Of a stretch of DNA of 11,950 nt, positions 1 to 6,115 are shown piece by piece. Made by a program: the position numbers and the translations under genes. The notes beneath the pieces were generated by a model that saw nothing but the letters and a program-made list of their open reading frames with translations, searched no databases and was not told where the DNA came from. Numbering within the stretch: position 1 is the first letter of the stretch; each line of letters begins with the position of its first letter. Origin of the DNA: an uncultured Methylococcaceae bacterium (GTDB lineage: Bacteria > Pseudomonadota > Gammaproteobacteria > Methylococcales > Methylomonadaceae); contig CAIVAH010000092.1 in NCBI GenBank assembly GCA_903903765.1, positions 1-11,950 of the forward strand, written 5' to 3'.

Positions 1-1
1 A

Positions 2-535
2 AGTTTAACTGAAAAAGGGCGCGATTTAGGTTTAGTGGATGATGAACGTTGGCAAGCTTTTGAAACTAAACGGGCGTCTGTAGCAAACCTCCAAGAAGCG
101 TTACAAAAAAAATGGATTAGAGCAGAAACACCTCAAGCAGAACAAGTGGCTGATATTTGGGGTAAACCTTTGCTTAAAGAAGCTAATTTAATGGAGTTAT
201 TGCGTAGACCTGAAGTTGATGTGCAACGTTTATTAGGTTTTCTAGAAGGTGGAGAAACCATTGACGAATTGGTCGGCGAGCAAGTTGAAATTCAGGCCAA
301 ATATGCGGGCTATATTGTTAGACAACAAACAGAAATTGATAAAACATCTCGCTACGACAAATTAAAACTACCTGATAGTTTAGATTATACCGGCGTTCCT
401 GGTTTATCTAATGAGGTGAGTCAAAAACTTAAGGCTCAACGTCCAGAAACATTAGGCCAAGCTTCTCGTATTCCGGGCATGACACCGGCAGCCATTTCTT
501 TATTATTAGTTTACTTAAAGAAGAAAAGTGCTTAA
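2..535 (+). CDS. mnmG: tRNA uridine-5-carboxymethylaminomethyl modification enzyme MnmG (GidA), C-terminal part
   Basis: This is the 3' end of mnmG; the reading frame is open from base 2 and the start lies outside the window. About 177 residues remain. They correspond to the C-terminal helical domain that binds tRNA and the partner MnmE. The start matches the family's LTEKGRELGLVDDERW pattern, and near the end LDYTGVPGLSNEV and the SRIPGMTPAAISLLLVYLKK signature are clear. The FAD- and NADH-binding parts are upstream and unseen. With MnmE the enzyme builds the (carboxymethyl)aminomethyl group on U34 of certain tRNAs. The TAA stop shares its last A with the ATG of rsmG, so the two are probably translationally coupled. 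The mnmG-rsmG-parA-parB order is a classic origin-proximal arrangement. Confidence 0.97.
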   Translation, partial: SLTEKGRDLGLVDDERWQAFETKRASVANLQEALQKKWIRAETPQAEQVADIWGKPLLKEANLMELLRRPEVDVQRLLGFLEGGETIDELVGEQVEIQAKYAGYIVRQQTEIDKTSRYDKLKLPDSLDYTGVPGLSNEVSQKLKAQRPETLGQASRIPGMTPAAISLLLVYLKKKSA

Positions 536-1152
536 TGGAAACCTGTAAAAAATCATTACTTACGGGGCTTGAAGCTTTAGATATTTCTATAGACGACCAG
601 CAGGTTACCCAGTTATTGGCGTTTGTGCAATTACTCGAAAAATGGAATAAAGCTTATAATTTAACGGCTATTAGAAATAAAGAGGCCATGATTGGTCTGC
701 ATATATTAGATAGCCTAGCAGTAGCGCCTTATGTGCAAGGCCCTAGAATCATTGACATTGGCACTGGTGCGGGCTTGCCGGGTATACCATTAGCTATCTA
801 TTATCCTAGTATGCACTTTACCTTATTGGATAGTAACGCTAAGAAAACTCGCTTCGTACAACAAGCTATTCTCGAATTGGGCCTAAAAAACGTTACTGTT
901 TGCCACATCCGTGTGGAACAGTATCAACCAGAGTTTAACTTTGATACTGTAATTACCCGAGCTTTTGCGAGTTTGCCCGATATTATAGAATTAACCACCC
1001 GTTTACTCAGCGAGCAGGGTATTTTATTAGCAATGAAGGGACAGGCAACAGACATTCCTGAGCTAGACGGCGCCCAAACAACCATTATTCCTATTCATGT
1101 TCCGGATGTAGATGCGGAAAGATGTCTGGTTAAAATTCAATTAACTAAATAA
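535..1152 (+). CDS. rsmG: 16S rRNA (guanine-N7)-methyltransferase RsmG (GidB)
   Basis: RsmG transfers a methyl group from S-adenosylmethionine to N7 of a guanine in the 530 loop of 16S rRNA (G527 in E. coli). The protein is 205 residues, about the family length. The Rossmann SAM-binding motif I, IIDIGTGAGLPGIPLA, lies at residues 72-87. It is followed by FTLLDSNAKKTRFV (95-108, acidic residue for the SAM ribose) and VITRAFASL (139-147). The N-terminal LLEKWNKAYNLTAI (34-46) is also typical. The ATG overlaps the mnmG stop by one base, with an A/G-rich weak Shine-Dalgarno in the mnmG end. It is followed 14 bases later by parA, so all four genes probably share transcripts. Confidence 0.97.
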   Translation: METCKKSLLTGLEALDISIDDQQVTQLLAFVQLLEKWNKAYNLTAIRNKEAMIGLHILDSLAVAPYVQGPRIIDIGTGAGLPGIPLAIYYPSMHFTLLDSNAKKTRFVQQAILELGLKNVTVCHIRVEQYQPEFNFDTVITRAFASLPDIIELTTRLLSEQGILLAMKGQATDIPELDGAQTTIIPIHVPDVDAERCLVKIQLTK

Positions 1153-1155
1153 TTC

Positions 1156-1160
1156 GAGGA
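1156..1160 (+). promoter_or_regulatory. Shine-Dalgarno deciding the parA GTG start
   Basis: GAGGA lies six bases before the GTG at 1167. Another GTG at 1165 is out of frame, so this spacing fixes the start of parA. Confidence 0.75.
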
Positions 1161-1166
1161 AACTGT

Positions 1167-1931
1167 GTGGGAAAAATAATTGCCGTAACCAACCAAAAAG
1201 GTGGCGTAGGAAAAACGACCACCAGTGTTAACTTAGCCGCTTGTTTAGCCGTTTTTGAAAAGCGCGTGTTACTGATAGATTTAGATCCCCAAGGGAATGC
1301 CGCGATGGGATGTGGTGTTGATAAACAAGAAGTTAAATACTCCAGCTATGATCTTTTAATGGAAGACATACCTGCAGCAGCCACTATTATTTATCAAGAG
1401 AATATTAAATTTTCTGTTATTGCCGGCAATGAAGATTTAACTGCTGCAGAAATTAAATTGATTCATGCGGATCGTAAAGAATTGCGATTGGCTGATGCCT
1501 TAAATTCTATTAAAGATGATTTTGATTATATTTTAATAGACTGCCCGCCTTCATTAAACATGCTAACGTTAAATGCAATGGTGGCTGCAGATAGCTTATT
1601 AATTCCTATGCAATGCGAATATTACGCACTTGAGGGTATCTCTGCACTCATGAGTACATTACAAAATATTCAAAATACTGTAAATCCTAATTTACATTTA
1701 GAAGGAATTTTACGAACAATGTTCGATGATAGAAATCGTTTAACTAAAGACGTTTCAGAGCAGTTAATTCGCTACTTTGGTGATAAAGTCTTTAGAACTT
1801 GTATTCCAAGAAATATTCGTTTAGCTGAAGCACCTAGTCATGGTTTGCCAGTTATCAACTACGATAAATCTTCGCGTGGAACCTTAGCTTATATTGCTTT
1901 AGCAGAAGAAATGCTCAATAGAAATAAATAA
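1167..1931 (+). CDS. parA: Chromosome partitioning ATPase ParA/Soj
   Basis: This is a ParA-type deviant Walker ATPase of 254 residues, the usual size for chromosomal ParA/Soj. The deviant Walker A KGGVGKTT is at residues 11-18 (signature lysines K11 and K16). Walker A' LLIDLDPQGN is at 35-44 with D40, and Walker B YILIDCPPS is around 121-129. The C-terminal TCIPRNIRLAEAPSHG is strongly conserved in chromosomal ParAs. It binds nucleoid DNA as an ATP dimer and is stimulated by the N-terminus of ParB. The start is GTG at 1167, chosen because GAGGA (1156-1160) sits six bases upstream and the protein then begins MGKIIAVTNQKGG as expected. The next gene starts only five bases after its stop. Confidence 0.97.
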   Translation: MGKIIAVTNQKGGVGKTTTSVNLAACLAVFEKRVLLIDLDPQGNAAMGCGVDKQEVKYSSYDLLMEDIPAAATIIYQENIKFSVIAGNEDLTAAEIKLIHADRKELRLADALNSIKDDFDYILIDCPPSLNMLTLNAMVAADSLLIPMQCEYYALEGISALMSTLQNIQNTVNPNLHLEGILRTMFDDRNRLTKDVSEQLIRYFGDKVFRTCIPRNIRLAEAPSHGLPVINYDKSSRGTLAYIALAEEMLNRNK

Positions 1932-1936
1932 TACGC

Positions 1937-2191
1937 ATGACCATAAAAAAAAGAGGCTTGGGTAGAGGGCTTGAAGCATTACTGGTTAATGTATCAACGG
2001 TCGAAGATAATCAAGTACAAAATATTAATAACGTCGTCGATAATATTATGGAAAGTAATAGCTTTAATGATGAAAATTCTATGTGCATAGCGGATGCTAG
2101 TCATGTTTCAAATGCTGCATATTTGCTAAAAGAAGCGGAGAGTTTAAGAACATTATTATTTGAATTTGAAGACTTGTTGTTAAACCGTTAA
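1937..2191 (+). CDS. Small protein with a ParB-like N-terminal ParA-contact peptide ('mini-ParB')
   Basis: This 84-residue protein lies between parA and parB. Residues 4-16 (KKRGLGRGLEALL) are nearly the same as the first residues of the full ParB encoded 76 bases downstream (KRGLGRGLDALL). In the ParB family that peptide contacts ParA and stimulates its ATPase. Nothing after it resembles ParB: there is no GERRWRA CTP-binding box, no helix-turn-helix and no ParB C-terminal domain. Residues 17-56 are an Asn/Asp/Ser-rich, probably disordered linker. Residues 57-84 look like one amphipathic helix (AAYLLKEAESLRTLLFEFED, then LLLNR). It starts five bases after the parA stop without a clear Shine-Dalgarno, so translation is probably coupled to parA. 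The shared peptide is diverged at DNA level, arguing against a recent duplication. Function is unknown; a second ParA regulator or adaptor is the natural inference. Confidence 0.8.
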   Translation: MTIKKRGLGRGLEALLVNVSTVEDNQVQNINNVVDNIMESNSFNDENSMCIADASHVSNAAYLLKEAESLRTLLFEFEDLLLNR

Positions 2192-2267
2192 GATTGTCCT
2201 AAAGCATAAATAGCTTACCCACTTATATAAATAACTAACGTACTGTTACCCATAATAAAGAGAAAAA

Positions 2268-3140
2268 ATGTCTTCAACTAAACGTGGATTAGGTCGTGGG
2301 CTAGATGCCTTATTAGGTGATGTTTCTGTTAAAGAAGAAAAGGAAAAGGATAAACAGCACTTACAAACACTGCCTATAGAATATCTGCAGCGCGGTAAAT
2401 ATCAGCCACGCCAAGATATAAATCCCGAGAAACTCCAAGAGTTAGCGGACTCCATTAAAGCGCAAGGCATTATTCAACCGATTGTGGTGCGAAAAGTTGG
2501 CTTTGAAAAATACGAAATTATTGCAGGTGAAAGACGCTGGCGTGCTGCGCAAGTAGTGGGACTTCCACAAGTTCCGGTTGTTATAAAAGAAATTGATGAC
2601 CGGTCTGCAATGGCTATGGCGTTAATTGAAAATATTCAAAGAGAAGATCTAAATTCATTAGAGGAAGCTGAAGCTTTAAAGCGGTTAATTGATGAATTTG
2701 AGATGACGCATCAGCTTATTGCTGAAGCGATTGGTAAATCTAGAACTACGGTGACTAATCTTTTAAGATTAATTGATCTTCAACCTGAAGTAAAAAAATT
2801 ATTAGCTTCTAATCAATTAGAAATGGGTCATGCCAGAGCCTTATTAGCGGTTGATGGCCCTAAACAAGTCACCTTAGCGAATAAGGTTGTTAAAGACGGA
2901 CTTACAGTAAGAGCAACAGAGCGTTTAGTAAAAGAAAGCCAAGTAGAACCAAAAGTTCCAGTTGTTAAAATCATTCATAACGATACCTTGCGCCTACAAA
3001 ACACCCTAACAGAAAAGCTGGGTGCCAAGGTGACTATTGATCATAAAGACAATGGTTCAGGCAAACTAGTGATTACTTATGCAAGCTTAGATGAATTAGA
3101 CGGAATCATTGAGCAGTTTAATATCTCGGATACAATTTAA
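2268..3140 (+). CDS. parB: Chromosome partitioning protein ParB (Spo0J family, CTPase clamp)
   Basis: This full-length ParB has 290 residues. The N-terminal ParA-interaction peptide KRGLGRGLDALLG is at 5-17, followed by a Lys/Glu-rich linker. The ParB/sulfiredoxin-like CTP-binding domain follows, with KYQPRQD (44-50), the arginine-rich GERRWRA (87-93) and ENIQREDLNSLEEA (121-134). The parS-binding helix-turn-helix is at about 144-171 (MTHQLIAEAIGKSRTTVTNLLRL), and the C-terminal dimerisation domain spans about 235-290. It would load at parS sites near the origin and slide as a CTP-bound clamp. An AAAGAG Shine-Dalgarno precedes the ATG by a few bases. No canonical parS palindrome was seen in this window. 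The gene ends at a hairpin terminator. Confidence 0.97.
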   Translation: MSSTKRGLGRGLDALLGDVSVKEEKEKDKQHLQTLPIEYLQRGKYQPRQDINPEKLQELADSIKAQGIIQPIVVRKVGFEKYEIIAGERRWRAAQVVGLPQVPVVIKEIDDRSAMAMALIENIQREDLNSLEEAEALKRLIDEFEMTHQLIAEAIGKSRTTVTNLLRLIDLQPEVKKLLASNQLEMGHARALLAVDGPKQVTLANKVVKDGLTVRATERLVKESQVEPKVPVVKIIHNDTLRLQNTLTEKLGAKVTIDHKDNGSGKLVITYASLDELDGIIEQFNISDTI

Positions 3141-3174
3141 GGTTACAAAATACTATATTATTTGCAACCTTTTT
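3141..3174 (+). terminator. Rho-independent terminator after parB
   Basis: The first base is immediately after the parB stop. GGTTACAAA (3141-3149) pairs with TTTGCAACC (3161-3169) with one A-C mismatch, leaving an 11-base AT-rich loop. TTTTT follows (3170-3174). It would close the mnmG-rsmG-parA-parB transcript. Confidence 0.7.
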
Positions 3175-3200
3175 AGACTATTGAGTATATGTAAGAAGAA

Positions 3201-3713
3201 TTAATTGACTGCACCTAATTCAGGATCGTCATATAAACGCACATTTTTCCAGCCTGCAAACTTATCATCATGGAAAGGTATATCGTTATCTATAGAAATT
3301 TCGTAGCAAATTCTAAATAATTTTGCAGTTCTAAAAGCGTGTAACTCATCATCAGCTGTCACTTTATCTATGTTGCCAACTTGGAATGTTTTATTTCTGG
3401 ACTTGCCATTGCTTACCCAAAATACCGTATAACAAAGATAGTTCTTATCTTTTCTATGATCATACTTGATGGTTCTAGAAACACCGGTAACTCCTGTAGT
3501 GGTTTTATTTTTGGGGGGCTTTAAAAAACGCGTCTTACTACCCTTTAAAACGACCAACATCTGATCCCGCCAAGTAATTGCCGCACTTAAAGATTTGGAT
3601 TTATTCCCCCATAACTTATGCGAAAAATAACGGCTACTTTCTTTACCACGTCTAACGATACGCACTTGAAAACCGAATGAGTCAGGCTCAGTTATATGTT
3701 TGTTTTTTGGCAA
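3201..3713 (-). CDS. AP2/ERF-like domain protein, two units
   Basis: The 170-residue basic protein has two segments resembling the three-strand-plus-helix pattern of AP2-like DNA-binding domains. Unit 1 is at about 12-55: FGFQVRIVRRG, an aromatic/basic strand RYFSHKLWG, then SLSAAITWRDQML. Unit 2 is at about 75-138: GVTGVSRTIKYD, YLCYTVFWVSNGKSRNKTF, then ELHAFRTAKLFRI. Repeats of the type '(Y/F)xVxxxxxGKxxxKxF...A...R' occur in bacterial AP2-domain proteins, often next to homing endonuclease domains; no nuclease motif is visible here. A DNA-binding or regulatory role is inference. The start is TTG (3713-3711), supported by AAGAGG six bases upstream; no ATG fits. It converges on parB, at the place where atp genes often follow parAB. 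Confidence 0.7.
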   Translation of the reverse strand: MPKNKHITEPDSFGFQVRIVRRGKESSRYFSHKLWGNKSKSLSAAITWRDQMLVVLKGSKTRFLKPPKNKTTTGVTGVSRTIKYDHRKDKNYLCYTVFWVSNGKSRNKTFQVGNIDKVTADDELHAFRTAKLFRICYEISIDNDIPFHDDKFAGWKNVRLYDDPELGAVN

Positions 3714-3719
3714 AATACA

Positions 3720-3725
3720 CCTCTT
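3720..3725 (-). promoter_or_regulatory. Shine-Dalgarno supporting the TTG start of the AP2-like gene
   Basis: On the minus strand AAGAGG is followed by six bases and TTG. The frame is open for a further seven codons upstream without ATG or GTG, so this ribosome binding site decides the TTG start. Confidence 0.65.
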
Positions 3726-3733
3726 AACGAAGG

Positions 3734-3760
3734 ATTATAATAGATTGAAGTTAACGGCAA
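3734..3760 (-). promoter_or_regulatory. Candidate sigma-70 promoter of the AP2-like gene
   Basis: A perfect TATAAT lies on the minus strand at 3739-3734. The best upstream partner is TTGCCG at 3760-3755 with a short 15-base spacer. The predicted start near 3727 would leave a leader of roughly 14 bases containing just the Shine-Dalgarno. The -10 is convincing; the -35 is weak. Confidence 0.4.
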
Positions 3761-3831
3761 TGCTATGTAGCCTAACTGTTAGAGTCAATTATAGACTTTA
3801 AATTGTAATAATGTAATATTTTTGTAACTTT

Positions 3832-3849
3832 AATATTGCAAATATTGCA
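3832..3849. repeat. Tandem AATATTGCA repeat / TGCAA-N3-TTGCA inverted repeat
   Basis: AATATTGCA occurs twice in direct tandem (3832-3840 and 3841-3849). The junction also forms the inverted repeat TGCAA-ATA-TTGCA (3837-3849). It sits in the 282-base region between the divergent AP2-like gene and the peroxiredoxin gene, so it may be a binding site for a dimeric regulator of either. The rest of the spacer is AT-rich with no gene visible. Confidence 0.35.
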
Positions 3850-3886
3850 CTTTCTTGAAAAAAAGCAAATTATCAGACAACAAGAC

Positions 3887-3917
3887 TAGACAAATACCAA
3901 GTATTTCAGTGTAGAAT
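3887..3917 (+). promoter_or_regulatory. Candidate promoter of the peroxiredoxin gene
   Basis: TAGACA (3887-3892) and TAGAAT (3912-3917) each match the sigma-70 consensus at five of six positions, but the 19-base spacer is at the long end. An imperfect inverted repeat, TACCATTA / TACTGGTA (3925-3932 and 3940-3947), lies at or just after the predicted start. It could be an operator or a leader hairpin. Confidence 0.35.
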
Positions 3918-3995
3918 ATATCGATACCATTACGATAGTTACTGGTACTGAAGTTTATAACCTTTTGCTTTTTCAATTATTTTTGGAGTTAAACA

Positions 3996-4598
3996 ATGAG
4001 CGTATTAGTTGGTAAACAAGCCCCCGATTTTACAGTTCCTGCCGTACTAGGTAATGGTGAAATAGTTGACGCATTCAACTTTTCTGATGCAACTAGCGGT
4101 AAATATGCCGTTGTATTTTTCTACCCACTAGACTTTACTTTCGTTTGTCCAAGTGAATTGATCGCTCTAGATCACCGTATGGATGAATTTAAAAATCGTG
4201 GCGTTGAAGTAATTGCGGTTTCTATTGATTCACACTTTACACACAATGCTTGGAGAAACACACCTATCAATCAAGGTGGTATTGGCCCAGTGCGTTATAC
4301 AATGGCAGCTGATTTAACACATAGCATTGCTAAAGATTATGATGTTGAAACAGCAGGGGGTGTTGCATTCCGTGGTACTTTCTTAATTGACACTAATGGT
4401 GTGGTTCGTCATCAAGTGGTTAACGATTTGCCATTGGGTCGTGATATGGATGAGTTATTACGTATGGTTGATGCGCTTCAATTCCACACAGAACATGGTG
4501 AAGTTTGCCCAGCTGGTTGGAATAAAGGCGACAAAGGTATGAATGCAAGCCCAGCGGGTGTTGCTGAATATTTAGATCAAAACGCTGATAAATTATAA
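3996..4598 (+). CDS. Typical 2-Cys peroxiredoxin (AhpC/Prx1 type)
   Basis: This cytoplasmic thiol peroxidase of 200 residues reduces H2O2 and organic hydroperoxides. The peroxidatic cysteine is C51 in PLDFTFVCPSE, with the family's Pro-44 and Thr-48. The catalytic Arg is R126 (AFRGTFLID). The resolving cysteine is C171 in GEVCPAGW, which forms the intersubunit disulfide of the typical 2-Cys class. It has GGIGP (94-98), the GGLG-like element linked in the family to over-oxidation sensitivity. The C-terminal helix reads EYLDQNADKL, with YL in place of the usual YF. GGAG (the GGAG of TTGGAGTT, 3985-3988) lies seven bases before the ATG. No ahpF reductase is adjacent, so thioredoxin or another reductant is likely. 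It is monocistronic, ending at a strong hairpin. Confidence 0.95.
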   Translation: MSVLVGKQAPDFTVPAVLGNGEIVDAFNFSDATSGKYAVVFFYPLDFTFVCPSELIALDHRMDEFKNRGVEVIAVSIDSHFTHNAWRNTPINQGGIGPVRYTMAADLTHSIAKDYDVETAGGVAFRGTFLIDTNGVVRHQVVNDLPLGRDMDELLRMVDALQFHTEHGEVCPAGWNKGDKGMNASPAGVAEYLDQNADKL

Positions 4599-4605
4599 GC
4601 TGTTT

Positions 4606-4640
4606 AAAGCGCAAGCACTTTATAGTGCTTGCGCTTTTTT
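4606..4640 (+). terminator. Strong rho-independent terminator after the peroxiredoxin gene
   Basis: A perfect 14-bp stem (4606-4619 with 4624-4637, core GCGCAAGCACT) has a four-base loop TTAT, and its 3' arm runs into six consecutive T. It lies in the convergent gap, directly before the stop codon of the opposite-strand gene. The minus strand has only TTT after the stem, so it may work less well in that direction. Confidence 0.9.
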
Positions 4641-4641
4641 A

Positions 4642-4923
4642 TTACTTATTAGCAGCATCCGCCAACAACTTGTTTCTTACTAAATAGACTGTTGCTAAAC
4701 CTGCTAGGGTAGGTAACAACATGACGATAAAACCAAAAAACGCGCCTTTAGCGGCCAAACCAGCTAAGCCACTCACCACAGTCAGTTTAACAATCCACCA
4801 AGCAATCCAAAATCCAACAACACCAACGGTGGACCACTTAATCCCATTTTCGCCTGCAGTTAAAGCACTTTTATAAAACCATACCACAATCGCAATTGCG
4901 GATAATATTGCAATAAACGCCAT
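4642..4923 (-). CDS. Small integral membrane protein, three predicted helices
   Basis: I do not recognise a named family. The 93-residue protein has three hydrophobic segments, at about 2-18, 31-50 and 61-82. Between the first two lies a short polar stretch, WFYKSALTAGENGIKW (15-30). Its aromatic-YKSA-GEN-KW pattern recalls small bacterial membrane proteins in which this part is the best conserved. The end is basic/polar (VRNKLLADAANK), probably cytoplasmic. AGGGGG is separated from the ATG by four bases, so the start is well supported. It is a single gene, convergent with the peroxiredoxin and divergent from mutY, with a palindrome in the upstream gap. No enzymatic motif is visible. Confidence 0.7.
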   Translation of the reverse strand: MAFIAILSAIAIVVWFYKSALTAGENGIKWSTVGVVGFWIAWWIVKLTVVSGLAGLAAKGAFFGFIVMLLPTLAGLATVYLVRNKLLADAANK

Positions 4924-4961
4924 GTTTCCCCCTTATATGCTAATTTTTATTATTAATATTT

Positions 4962-4981
4962 GAAAAATTCTAGAATTTTTC
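4962..4981. repeat. Perfect 20-bp palindrome between the membrane protein gene and mutY
   Basis: GAAAAATTCTAGAATTTTTC is fully self-complementary with no spacer. It lies 39 bases upstream of the minus-strand membrane protein and 89 bases upstream of mutY. It has no T-run on either side, and a perfect palindrome without a loop is a poor terminator. An operator for a dimeric regulator is the more natural reading, though AT-rich DNA yields such sequences by chance more easily. Confidence 0.45.
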
Positions 4982-5069
4982 TCGCTCCAGAGTCACATGA
5001 TATTCGATAATAGCCAAGTATTAAACCCTCAAACCTAAAGCATTTAAGTTAACCCTGTACCCTAATTAT

Positions 5070-6107
5070 ATGGCTCCTGAAGATTTTAAAAAAAATGTGC
5101 TTAATTGGTTTGATTTAAATGGCCGAAAAGATTTACCTTGGCAACAAGATATCTCCCCCTACCGAGTTTGGCTATCTGAAACCATGCTTCAACAAACTCA
5201 GGTAACAACGGTTATACCGTATTTTAATAACTTTATTGCTAAGTACCCTAATATTGAAGATCTTGCAGCAGCGCCTATCGATGCGGTATTACATCTATGG
5301 GCGGGTTTAGGCTATTATGCTCGGGCGCGAAATTTGCACAAAACTGCGCAAATTATTGCAACACAGGGCTATTTTCCGAACAATATTGCAGAATTAATGG
5401 CTTTGCCAGGCATAGGTCAATCAACTGCAGGTGCTATTTTAAGCATTGCCTTTAAAAACAGTCACCCTATTCTTGATGGTAACGTTAGAAGAGTCTTAAC
5501 GCGTTTTAAAGGCATATCCGGATGGCCAGGTAGTAGCCAAGTTAATAAGCAATTATGGCAGATCAGTAAAGAATTAACACCGGAACAGCGAGTAGCTGAT
5601 TACACGCAAGCTATGATGGATTTGGGTGCTACCGTTTGTACGCGGAGTAAGCCAGCTTGTCTTCGATGCCCGCTCAATAGCCATTGTGTGGCAAATGCGA
5701 CTGATAGCGTGCATTTATTACCTACCCCAAAGCCATCAAAAGCCATTCCAGTAAAACAACTCACTTTTTTATTGTTAAAAAACAAGCAACAAGAGATAGC
5801 GCTTATAAAAAGACCGCCCTCAGGTATATGGGGAGGCTTATGGAGTCTACCAGAATTTGAAAGCATTATTTCAGCATTGGCTTGGTGTAATGCCAAAGAA
5901 CTGCCAATTATTAAATCCCAAACCTTAGCGCCACAGCGCCACACATTTTCTCATTATCATTTAGACTACAGCACTTTAATTATCCACACAGATAACCCTA
6001 TAAATTTTGTGATGGAAGCTGATCAAACTGTCTGGTATAAAGAGTCAGACATAGGTAGCCTTGGGCTACCAGCGCCGATTAAATTATTACTTCAACAAAA
6101 GACTTGA
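5070..6107 (+). CDS. mutY: A/G-specific adenine DNA glycosylase MutY
   Basis: MutY removes adenine mispaired with 8-oxoguanine. The 345 residues align end to end with the E. coli-type enzyme. The catalytic Glu is E37 in VWLSETMLQQTQV. The helix-hairpin-helix is LPGIGQSTAGAIL (112-124), followed by catalytic Asp D136 in ILDGNVRRVL. The [4Fe-4S] cluster ligands are C190, C197, C200 and C206 (C-x6-C-x2-C-x5-C in CTRSKPACLRCPLNSHC). The C-terminal NUDIX-like 8-oxoG recognition domain includes PPSGIWGGLWSLPEF (249-263) and RHTFSHYHLD. The ATG at 5070 lacks a clear Shine-Dalgarno, but the N-terminus matches the family. The stop region overlaps the start region of yggX. Confidence 0.97.
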   Translation: MAPEDFKKNVLNWFDLNGRKDLPWQQDISPYRVWLSETMLQQTQVTTVIPYFNNFIAKYPNIEDLAAAPIDAVLHLWAGLGYYARARNLHKTAQIIATQGYFPNNIAELMALPGIGQSTAGAILSIAFKNSHPILDGNVRRVLTRFKGISGWPGSSQVNKQLWQISKELTPEQRVADYTQAMMDLGATVCTRSKPACLRCPLNSHCVANATDSVHLLPTPKPSKAIPVKQLTFLLLKNKQQEIALIKRPPSGIWGGLWSLPEFESIISALAWCNAKELPIIKSQTLAPQRHTFSHYHLDYSTLIIHTDNPINFVMEADQTVWYKESDIGSLGLPAPIKLLLQQKT

Positions 6108-6115
6108 GAACAACA

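Noticed and set aside
900..922. CCACA-TCCG-TGTGG inverted repeat with GGAACA, considered as a parS site
   Set aside because: It lacks the continuous 16-bp TGTTNCACGTGAAACA-type symmetry and lies in rsmG coding sequence; it is too far from the consensus.
2104..2118. TGTTTCA in the mini-ParB gene as a parS half-site
   Set aside because: The sequence continues AATGC instead of CGTGAAACA; there is only one half of the palindrome.
4420..4614. A 64-codon open frame on the minus strand
   Set aside because: It lies almost wholly inside the peroxiredoxin gene on the other strand and has no recognisable domain, so it is a shadow frame.
5600..5944. A 114-codon open frame on the minus strand
   Set aside because: It is antisense to the certain mutY coding region, and its product has the irregular composition of a shadow frame.
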